Source: Meandrina meandrites (Eukaryota; Cnidaria; Anthozoa; Scleractinia; Meandrinidae). Taken from it: a stretch of 64,000 nt of DNA. A program made the translations under genes and the position numbers. The stretch is from assembly GCA_963693305.1 (NCBI GenBank), contig OY855905.1, forward strand, positions 19,377,937 through 19,441,936, in the 5' to 3' direction. Under the pieces are notes generated by a model. It saw only the letters and a list, made by a program, of their open reading frames with translations, was not told the origin of the DNA and ran no database searches. Shown piece after piece: positions 35,706 through 47,700 of this stretch (position 1 is its first letter; each line of letters begins with the position of its first letter).

Positions 35706-38700
35706 CACGCAAAAAAAGAACGAGACCAATATCCTGCCATCTTGACCGAACAAGCTTGGTCAATAAAGGATTTATTATATGACTTTTTTCGAGCACTGAA
35801 AAGAAAGCCAGTTGCATGCACAATCAATGGCGCACGCTAAATCATTTCATTGGTTTAAAAGTTTAATGAGTGACTGTCAAATTCTTGAATGAATCGAGAC
35901 GAAGTAAAACGATGCGACAACAGCGAAATTCACCTCACTTTAGCCCTAAAAAAGATATTGAAATGGCTTAAATTTACGAACCAACGTTGAGTTTGAAGCC
36001 TTAAAAGAAGACTGACCATTCCATCCGGCCGCCAGCTTTTGATTATTGGACGTTTTGCAGAGTATTTGCTCGCTTCTGGCGCTTTAGTGGTGCAAACCTG
36101 CCGTGACATACGAGCTGAATATTGAAATTGTGATTGTTGAAAGCGTTTGGGACTTACCACTTCACGGGGAAAGCTTGAACTTTTCTACATCATTCTACAT
36201 GCTCGACCCACCCTTACTCGACGTGAACATTAGAGGCTTCGGTGAAAAGATGTTAGGTTCGCCGTGCCATCCGCTTTCTTCCATTTTTGAAGATGTTACA
36301 CAAAGGACAAGTTTCCAGAGTACTTTATTCTTCAGGTATGTCACTGACTTCAGTCTCTCTCTTTTCCGCCAAACAAAGCTAATACCATGTCTTCAAGTCG
36401 CTTTGCGTTTTAATTTTTGTATTAGCCGGTTTTTGCGGCGAATAAAATTCACGGAACCATGGATAGTAAAAGGACTGGGTCCTTTTACTATCCATGACGG
36501 AACTCGTTATTTAACATTTGTAATTTAATTTGTTTGCTCTCATTCGCTTTAAGACCTATTTCCTTGTTGTCGGACTTCCTTTCGCTAGAAATAGACAGGA
36601 AATCTTTGTGTTATTTCGGAAAATAATTTCATAGCGAAAATTTACGACGAAAAGCTTTTTCATGATCAACTAGCGACGGTTTAAAAAGTTGTTTTGCTTG
36701 CAGGAACACAGCGGGCGATCCCGAGCGGTCAAGATGGCTCCATCTTGACCGCTCGGGTAGCCAATCAGAGCACGAGATTCGCTTCATCTTGACCGCTCAC
36801 GGAGCTAGTCATATAATAATAGTAGTTATTGTATTTACAAGTTCAGCATTATCGTCACTTTTCACTTACAAGTTATAATATTTATAAACTTTTTTCACAA
36901 ATGCAGCTGTAAACAAAACAGAAATGGGCATTTAATGAGGAATAAGTGAACTTCATAAAAGCAGTGTGAGTTCCACATTATTTTAAGCAACATAAATTTA
37001 TAAACAGTCTTTTTTTCCCATATATATATGGATTTGCATCTTACTGTGCATGGTATCTTTCAAAACTAGATCGCCAAATTTAGATTATGTAAAGATACAA
37101 ACATACTTTTCTATCCTTCAAGTAAGATGAACAGAAACATTTTGCAAATGTCATGGCAAAAAATATAATAGTTAAAAATTTATAATAAAAAAAATAATGT
37201 AGTTTGTTCTTCCCAACATTTTAGATAAGCCAGACAACTAGCATAGGAGGGAAAGATGTGCTTTTGCCAGTCCCTTCCTCCATCATTTGACTTAATTGAA
37301 AGTTACTTGTAGGAAAACAAAACTTTTTGTTATTGTCTATTATGATTCTTGTTATAATAATGAAGGCAAGATGTTCAAGGGCAAGAAACATTAAATATTA
37401 CTTTTTCCTTCAGTTTACATAATTGTCTGCAAGGTGGATTTGATCATAATTCTATTTCTACAACATTTTTTTGCACCACAATATCATTGTATCTTCTAAG
37501 ACAATAATCTAAGGGAACAAACCTTGAACAAGCTTTTGTTCTTCTTTGAGCTTCTTGTAACAATGTTTCTTCAGTGTCCATGATGTTACTTATGGTGTCA
37601 ACCAAATATTCATTTAGCTGAAATGATGGGAGATGCATTGAGATCATCTTAACCAGGACGGCAAGCCATGCTTAATCTTGGCCAAAATTAGTTGAGACAA
37701 ATGCATTCACACATTTTTCATGAACGCCTTGACTTGCAAATGGGAAAAAATATTAATATTCCCCCTTGCCCTCTACTTAATGTTGTTTCGTGGGGTATGC
37801 GATTCGCCAGGCTTTATTTGCACAACACGATAGCACTGACAACACTGAAAAGAGGGAGGGGTTGAAAAACTGAACTGTGGTACCTAAATTGGTGGAAATT
37901 TGGCCAAGTGTCTCAACAGTTTTGTCCAAGATTGTATAGGTAAATTATATTAGAAAAGTACATTCTATTTGTACTGTGGACATAAACAGAGTGTTACAGC
38001 AAAGCACCCAGTCTTTGTCTTGGAAGAATCAATGACAGAAGTGGATATTTTGGAATAAATTATGAGCAATTATATTGTGTGAAAATGATTAATCTCTTGC
38101 AAGTGTTTTTGCTGGTTAGTAAACTTGAGTTCAAGGATATGTCTGAGTCAAAAGATTACTGATTTGTTTGAATCGATCAGTTCCTCTTTATTCACCCCTA
38201 AGACTTTCAGTATACATTTGAGCTGACAGACATCAGCGTAATGAATTTGCATGTTGTGTGCATGCGAACAAGCTTGGGAAAGCTTTTGAACTGAAAGTTG
38301 TCACCTCGCCAGACTTAAATACTGCCAAGTTAAACACTGAACATCTGCATGCTCCTTACAATTTTATCTCTCCCAATGACTTGTGCCAACTTGTCCACAA
38401 CTACAGCTGCATACACAACATCTAAGGGATCACTGAACTCTCTTGCTCGCTTTGAAATGTTCAGTAACTGATGACTGACTGCTCCAACCGTTGTGTCATT
38501 GACTGTTTTCTGGTAAAAAGAAAAGAAAATATCAATAAGCCCACATGCAATACAAAACGATTTTTACATTTAGGCCATAATTAATACCACACATACACAT
38601 TACCATTCACATTTCCCATGTCATTGAGCCTCTTGGCTATGATTGCTGTGGATAACAATCCGTGATTCGAGTGATTTAAAAATGAACATGGTGAATACTA

Positions 38701-41700
38701 ACATGATAAAAGTGAGCATTTTCATTGTAAACGTAATCAATCATTTGAGGAAAACAGGGACAAAGTCATGTACCTGCAGCTATATAAGTCATGTACATGT
38801 ACAAATGCAGAGGATGGAAGTTACATGTAACATACATGTACCATGGGTGACCCTATGTGGTGGAATGGCAGAATTAGGCCTAGGTTAGGCCTAACCAACA
38901 AACAAAAGTTACTGTAATGTTCCACAAGATAAAGTTTTACACTGTTTAGTTGGAACTGTTCCCTCTCACCTGCTTTAAATCATGAAGTGCACGAGTTATC
39001 TCGTTAGCATGGGCACAAGGCTGTGCCTCAACTACCATCCAAACGCCTTCTAAGGAGCAGTTTCGTCTGGCCATGATTTCAGCTCCCTGATGATTTAACA
39101 AGCTGCTTATTACACCAACAGGACACGGCAAGAAAGCAAATCCTCCAGCTGCTGTGTGATGCCAGTGAAATGTTCCTCTGTCTGTTTCTGTAGAAGCTGC
39201 TCTACAGAATTTGGCATTTGATGGGATGACGGCCAGATGAGATGTACTCAAGTGTAGATAGCCTCCCTTATAAGTAACATTGCAGCTGTAAAATCCACTG
39301 TCTTCCACCGTAAGCTGCTTAATGTCCAAAACAGTAGAGATCACTACTTTGACACGGTCAAACTCAGACAGAATGATTTTTCGTTTGTCTTTAGGGTCAA
39401 CAGTAATCACTTTATTGTTCTTGTACCATGTGATCTGCATACCAGGAACCCAGGATGAGTTGCACACAAAGACGTTACTGTCTCCCTTAAAAGCAATTTG
39501 ATCACCTTGTGGGCCAAACGACATGACTGGGAGCTTGAGTTTGTCTGTAGGAATATAAGGCAGAGATTTAGAGTTTGTAATGATCACCATGAGGAATGCC
39601 AGTATCACATTGTAAAACTAACGTACAGCAATGTCTTAGCTAATTTGGAAACTAGAGAATTTCAATCAGACCCTTACCACACCCCATCTTTTTTGTATTT
39701 TTAGCCCAAATTTTTAAAAGAAGGTATGAGGCTAAACTGGAAAAGCCAGGGGGTGGGAGGGTCCAAACCAAAGAACCATCCTTGGGAGAGGTATGGATAT
39801 GTTTTGGAACCACACATTTAGGAAAATATCTTTTCTTTTTTTAATTTTTTTTTCATTAAAACATAATACAAATATTACATTGAAAGAAAATAACAACAAA
39901 AATATATCTTTTCAATTAAACTGATAATTGATAGAACTAAAAAATACTGTTCTCATGTTTCTTTACAACTGTCAGCTCTTTTGCGATTCTGGAGACCAAG
40001 TAGGAGTACAAAGATCTTAAGATGCTCTTTATTAACTTTATCATTGTTAAGGAAAAGGTACCATAGTTAGAAGGACTCTGTTCAAATCACATACCACCAC
40101 ACACCATCTCCCTCTTGTTAAGTTGTGCAACTTTGTTGTCCTTTATCCTGAAAGGGCGTTCACACCTGCCTTGCACATTAAGGTCTTTTCTTCCATTTGC
40201 TGCTATCCATTTAACCATCCATTTCAGATTACAGTCACAGATCAGAGGATTAAAATCAAGGTCACTAAAATCAACAATTTATTAATCAGTTACAAGGTAA
40301 ATGGATATGTACTGGTAACTGAAGCATTTTTGCAAAGCAATTTTTCTAACAAAAACAAAATTTTAGAAATATTATTAATACATGTAGTTCCTTAAGGACA
40401 GGATTAATGACTACAACCCTTGATGACAAGAAAAATTCAAGAAATGATAATTTTCTTTTATGCTTTTAATGACTTGTTCAGTTCCAACAAAAAATAAAAC
40501 ACATTTTATCACTTTAAGGACGTTTGCACTAATTGTTTTTGTGTATCATGTCATGACATCACGCCAGATTATGCAAGGAGAACGCATACTGACAAAACTT
40601 TCCAAAGAAATATAGTTGCTGGTAGTTTACTCTCTCGAATGGTTGGTGACTTCCAAATTTAGGCAGCTTTGTTTTGCGATTCTCTGCAGCTTGTAAAAAA
40701 CATGAACAAAAGTCAATGCGGGAAGTTAACAAATTTCTAATTTTTCTGCCCAGGTGGCAGAGAGTTCCTGACAATTTAAGAGTTTATGTGAAACTAAGCA
40801 AGAGGTATGGGTTTTTATTTACACAAAGCCTTTTGAGTTCTCCAAACTCAACTGAGACCAGCTTATGCAAACATTTATTGATAAATTATCAAAACAATAT
40901 AAGTTGAGCTGTCATAACCATGTTTACCGATGGCCTCAAAACAAGTGCACACAATAAAGTGCACTTAACTTAGAAGAAAAATAGAAAAATATTGTGTGCG
41001 TTCTTTATTTCATTTGCGTTCTAGAAACATGAGTGGAAGTTTGTGAGAACAAGAAGTTTGTCTTTCCAGCAGGTTTAACAAATTCTCCCGGCAAACTTTC
41101 ACTCGACACATGTGTCTATAACTGGATAGAAAGACAGAAAATGTTATCTATTTCTTTTAGAAAACACTATGAGAAAAAGAAAGACAAATCAATTCTATTG
41201 CTTGGGCCAACACAACATCCATGACTCTAGTTTTGCATTTGTACTCCTGTATTGAAGTAAGGCTTTTAGTGCACGCTCGTTACTTTAGGAGTGTTTTCTA
41301 ATTGTACACGTACATTAAATTAAGTACACGAAAATGATTGAATTCTTTAAAAATGCATTTTAATGACTTCAAATGGCATGTTTGGGCTCTTTTATTAATT
41401 GATACTTCTATTATTTCTGGAATGTACTGATGCTACATGCAGTGTATTTCGCTGTATAGTTCAAGGAATAATGTTTACAGCTGATGATCAACAAATTAAG
41501 TCACTGGCAGTCTCCAAAGAAGAGAACAAGCCTTCAAACAACAATCTTTACAGTAAATCAGATTCTTTAAACTTGGGTTGTGACTTTATAGAGTTTGTTT
41601 TCTTCTGCTTCACCAAATGCTTTGTGCTTTCACTCAGCTGATGACGAGATGGTTCTACAACTTTATTAAGCATATCTTTGACTGCATTGTGCTCTGCCAT

Positions 41701-44700
41701 TATGTTGTTATGCATCACCAAAATGACTTTGTCAAATGTTAAAATCAACTGGCGCATAAACTGCACAAGCTTGTGAACATTATCCTCTATCCTTGTCATT
41801 GTGTACTTCAGAGTTATTATCATCTTTGCCAGACCTTCATTTGTTAAATTTCCTTCCTCTGCCTGGACAGTTATAAATTTAACAGCTTTCTTCATGAGAT
41901 TGCAAATCTTCACTAGTTCCTCAAGGACTCTGTTCAAATCACATACCACATACCACTGCCCATTGCGAATTGCTTCAATTTTTTCCATAGTTGATAAGTG
42001 ATATTTTCTTGAAAAATGAATATTCCCCTGATGTGTCCAAAGTTCATTTATAAGCACACAACAAGCAGAGCATTAAAGATTATTTCTCTCAAAGTGAAAC
42101 CACATTTCAATTATTCAGTATTTAAAAATTAATGTGTCTGTCCCAACATTTATTAACTATTTATTTTTTCAGACATACATTTCATGAGACAATAAATTAA
42201 AAGAATACTATAGCCCAACTTTCTAGTTCAACAAGTTAATTCAGACAGGATAAGTATTATTTTCACTGTGTACAAAAAAAGGTTATTCTCCAAGTCAACA
42301 GTAATTGAAGTTCAGAAGACTAGTGCATGTAAAAAATTTTTTCAGGCAAATGAAGTAGAAACAACAATAATAATATTATTGTTGTAATATCACTATGCAC
42401 ATCTGGAGTTGTTAACCACAAAAAGTTGAAATTAAACTGCATTTTGGTAAAAAATATTGCAATGCCATCATTTATTATTTATAAAATACAAAAAAGTATA
42501 GTAATATTTATATGTCATTTGTTTTGGCTGTATAGTTACAAATTTCACAAAAGGACCTAAATTACTCTGTATATACTCACATTTTCTTTAAGTTTCTATG
42601 CTGGGGAAAATTAAATAATCCATCAGGAAGAAGTGACAGTTTATTGGAAGACAGGTCTCTGGAAGAAAAGGCAAATTATTAGAATAACAGATTGAATCTT
42701 AGAGATAAAATGGACCGTCTAAACAGTACAATTGCACAACTTAAAAACAATCAAGAATAAATTCAAACAAAAAAACTAAAATTAATTTCAAAGTGTGACT
42801 TATTGGTATTCTGCATAGATTACAAATAAAAAGAAAATTAACATCTTAACCCACAGTTCAGGCCCAATTAAATTCACAAACAATATTAAAAGCTGTAAAC
42901 TTGATGACCATCATGTTAATAATAAATATTTTATAACGTGAGATTCCAGAGATTGCAAAAAACTAACTTTAAGCCACAAAACACTGACAGATTTAGTGTT
43001 TTGGGGCTAAAATATGTTTTACTGTTGAGGGCTTTTTCAATCCAGGTCTCTCGTTATTTTTACTCTGCCACCCCCCACCCCTCTAGCCTGTAGAACAGGG
43101 GATTTATTTAGTTAGTTTGCGGGACGACAGCGAGCGCGAAGTGCCAAGTGAAAAATAAACCACCTGTAGCCACACTATTGTTTATGCTCTGTGGCCCAAT
43201 TTCTTTGATTGACATGAAAGATTTAGAAAGGACCAATCTCAGAACACCTATAATTTTATTTGCATAAAAACAGGTTTCAAGTAACACTGCCACCTGGAAA
43301 GACATTTGTCTCTGTTTTTGTAGTGTGTGAAATTACAGGTGTATGTGCAGGTATGTTGTTGAGAACTCCCACAAAACTTTACAGAAGGGGATCGAATCCT
43401 GACACACTGAAACAAGCTTATAGCTTTCTCAAAATAAAGCTACATAATCTCTTGCTGAAACGGACACAAAACAAATGCGTAGCAGTTGCAACGTTATAAA
43501 CAGCTGGGCCCGGCGCTACAAATATCAACATCTAAACAGATAATCTAAGACTTTTGGTTCCACAACAAACATCTTGACAGCTTATAACATATCTTGCAAA
43601 TATGAATGAGCCATGGCAAATCACAATAGTTGCAAAAGCAATAAATAAGAAAAACCTCCTAACATGAAACTGTGCAGACTTTTGACCTCTACACATTTGC
43701 TGGGCAGCAGACCCCTCTACTCAACTTAACAAGCCTCCCAATGTTCTGCAGGCCATCCCCCCTCCTTCCCATTTTACTCATGCCCCACCCCCTCTTTCCC
43801 AGTAGTAATAATTAAATACAGTATTATACTGATTCATAACCTTACATGGTTTTGAGATTCTTGCATCCATAAAACTGAGTTTTATTTAGCATGATCAACT
43901 GGTTATTTGACAGATCACTGAAAATACAAAAAAAGGGTTTGTAAGTGAAAATGAAACAGCAAAGCTGCAAAAAGGTAACTAGCCGAGTGGTCCATCAGGC
44001 TGGAGCTTATCCCTATTTCCATACGGTAGCATTAAGCTATTAGGAGCAGGGCTCAAACCTACACCACTCAATTGGGAGACCAGCACAGATAGCAATTTCG
44101 CCATTTTGCATCCCAAAACTAGGCACCTACCATCAATGATGAAAAGGCCCTAAAAGTGCATGCCTTGTTTTTGCTAATTTATCCAAAAAGTACCACACTG
44201 TAATAATCAATATGCCTGTTAAAATAAAACTACAAATAAATTTGGATTTTGGTCAAGTAAAGAAATAAAATGTACATTATTTTTAATAAAAAAAAATAAA
44301 TAAAAATATTAAATTGTCTTATTATTCTAAAAAGAAGAACTCACATGACTTTAATGCTTCTCAGCTTTCTAAAGACACCTTCATTCAGAACAGACAATTT
44401 GTTGTGGCTAAGATCACTGAAACACAAGTTAGAACAATAATATTATAAAACAATATTTATTAACACTAAAAACAGTAAAAGATTTTAAATTAATGTATTA
44501 ACTACAGTATTATCGTTAATGACAAGCTAACAAAGATTACACAAAAAGAGTTTTTTCTTCCTTGCTCCACTAACAGTATGCTAACATTATTAAATCAAAA
44601 GAATGTGGATACACATTGCTATACAGCTTGACTTCATCATTCAATTTTCCAACATTTCATTATGTTACATGAGTGTGTGCTGATGGATAGGGTCCCATTT

Positions 44701-47700
44701 TTGACCTTCTAGGTTTTGGATGGGGTTTAGTCCGAAATGGGGTTGCAGAATAGAGAAAAATTAAGTCAAATTTTATAAAACCTCCCCATCACTAATATAC
44801 CTGAGTACCCCCATGCACTGTGTGTGCTGGAGGAGGGGGGAAGCACAGGTACCCATTTGAACTTGTTAACTCCTAAAGTCACTATCAGCTTTATACACTT
44901 CGAGTTTTGAACACTTACATTCTGTAGTCTTGTTGTAAATCATGCCAAACAAATTAGAGATGTAATACCCGTGCCCATGTGTATGTCCATAAAAGTTGAC
45001 ATTGGCATCTAGCAGGGTTCTCCCAAAAATTTGAAGTAGAAGGAGAATGTTTTGTTGTAGGCAGTGCTGAGCAATGAAGTAATAATTATACAGGGTTCTC
45101 CCTAGTTTTCTGCACAACAGGTAAGGGAGTTCTCCAAACCGGTAAAACATTTGCTGAATTTCAGCCAATTTTTAAACTACATTATGGTTATACATACTGC
45201 AAATTGAACTTCTGCGCCATATGGGTCAACATCACGTCGCAAAGTAATATCATCGGATGTTACTAGTTTTCGAATTTTAATAATTGCTGCTCACTTGTTC
45301 AACATAAGGAGTCTCATTTATAAAAAATGTTCCTGGTAAAAGTTTGAATGAAAGTTACTTTGATGAATACATAGACAAAAGTGTAAATTCTTCAGTAATT
45401 AAAAATCTATAAGTGTTTCATTCGGTGGTTCAATACTCTGGTACTCTTGTCTCTCAAGTATAATAAAGACAAAGAAAAATTGCCAATAGCTACTTTCTGG
45501 GAAACCTCGCTTTGCTTATACGAAGCGTCACTTCAAAATCAGCGGTCTTCCGTCAAATCGCAAACGAAACGTCACAGAATGGACAGAACGTCAGAACGTC
45601 ACATATTCGTATTTTGTTTACGTTGTTCAAGGATTTTATTGTCAAGGCTACTCTCGAAACGTCGTCTGAAAACGTTTTAAACACTTTTGACATGAATGAA
45701 AAACATTTTAAGAGAAAGACTGCCATTTCTTTCACCAAACACGAGTGTTGGTCAATTCAGCAATGCAGAGCAATACAAGACATACAAGGTTTGTCAAGCT
45801 GGCACTTTTGATCGGGAGCTTCAAGTAACAGATTTTTCATTGCCTGCCTTAGAGATTTGTTTACCTCTGAAATTACTCTTACCTGTTTCCATTCACCATT
45901 TCTTTCCCTCGCTAGTGGACAGAGAGGAGAACATCGTTTTCTGCCGCTTCATCGTAAAACTGAACGTGAACAACAAAAGGGTGCTTGCGAAGAAATGACA
46001 CCTACCACGAAAGAATTTGACAGAAAGCCCGCCAAAAATATCGCGCGTCTAGCTTTGAAGTTCAAAAGGTATGAAGCATCGTTGCACGGCTTAATTTTAA
46101 TTTTTTTTTATTATTCTTTTACAAGGAGTGAATACCGAATGCATTGGTGCAAAAATAAAATAAAGCATTATTTCTTTTAGCTGCTGAATTCTCTAAGATT
46201 CCAAGCAATTTTAGGCGGTAAGAGGTGGTGCTACAGGCGGTAAATTTTACCGGCTACCGCCTGAAAAGGAGAACCCTGAATATACACATCATGTAATCTT
46301 ACATGAAGTCTAAACTGCTGACCATTAATTGCGAGCATGTTCACGGCATTTATGTGATTCTTGCTTTGTTTTCTTCACGTTTTCAGCCAAATTTACATTG
46401 TTTTAAGCTTGGAGTGGTAATTAAAGGGTGAAGAAAACCTATACATTTTTTATCTTGAAAAAATATTATTTTTCTCAAGAGTACAAGGACTACTAGACAC
46501 TGATTTTCGTCGGTCGCCGAGACTTACGGAGAACACTGATCTAGTGAAAGGGTTAAGACTGTGGTAAAAATGAAATTGAATGAAATTTGAAGAGGTTTAA
46601 AGAAAGGATAAAAGAAAAATAATTAATTATTTTTGGAACGCCAACAAACACTTGACCCCCATGTAAGAGCAGTCAAGGTTGGTAGGAGACTGTTTTGGTG
46701 TCCTCTCAAACATACCCAAAAATCATCCGAAATTTACAACACCCCCAAAAATAGATTTATGGAATGAGCAGCGAGTTTTAAATTGCTTGAAACGCGAACA
46801 AGATATTTTTAAACCCAAGTTAAGTGGCAGAAAAAGGCATTCATCTGTACGCTGCCTGAACAAGCAAGCCAGTTGCTCTTTGAATGTACACACCCTTTAC
46901 CTCTCTTATCTTGGGAAACATCTGACATCAGGGGAATAATGGTGCACTAATTCTTTAATTAAAGGATGCTGTAAAAGATTTACTCCACATTTTTCCAGGG
47001 TTAAAAACAACAAATCCATAATGAAGCACATCAAGTTTGATAGAAGGATTAGAAGAAAAAATCAAACCAACACAAAAGAAATATATTTGAGCGTATCCTT
47101 TAAGCGTAAGTAAATGAATGTAGAGACCAAAGGACAAAGGTTTGTTATTCCCTCAGCTTGATTGAAGACCGAAACAATGATAATAAGTGTACTCACATCC
47201 TCGCTAATTTATTTAATCCAGAAAACGCATCTGGTTGAATCATTTGTAGTCCATTGCCGGACAAAATTCTGAAACAAAACAAATTAAAACAGATAAGGAT
47301 TTTCGAATAAAATCCTCACACGCTGAATAATTCCCATCGGAAGCACAAATAAAATATGTAAATAAATATTGCAGGGATATTTAGGCAAGCTTAATTGTGG
47401 GATATGGGAACTTTTATTCGATCAGGATGAAAGCCAGTTAATATTTTAGTGTCGATTGACGCGGTTCTGCAGTTCATTACATTATGTCGCTCAGGCAAAA
47501 ATGCCGATTGGAATAGCGAGTAAATGGAAAGAACATTGTTTTCAAAATAAACTGATGGATTCCAGCATAAAGAAACATTTTCACCATTTTGATCTCTGCT
47601 AGTAATCTTATATTTAATTTCTGTCTCGAAAAACAGAGAGAAACGCCTAGAATCCGATCGGAAGGAAATCATAAATTCCTTTCAAGTTAAAGCATCAGGC

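Noticed and set aside
36103..36528. 141-codon plus-strand open frame in a receptor intron
   Set aside because: Contains the 18-bp hairpin at 36458-36496 within its coding stretch and has no family match by eye; probably repeat-derived.
45447..46180. Overlapping plus-strand frames of 77-107 codons
   Set aside because: Several frames overlap with none dominating, inside a candidate mobile element and with no motif seen.
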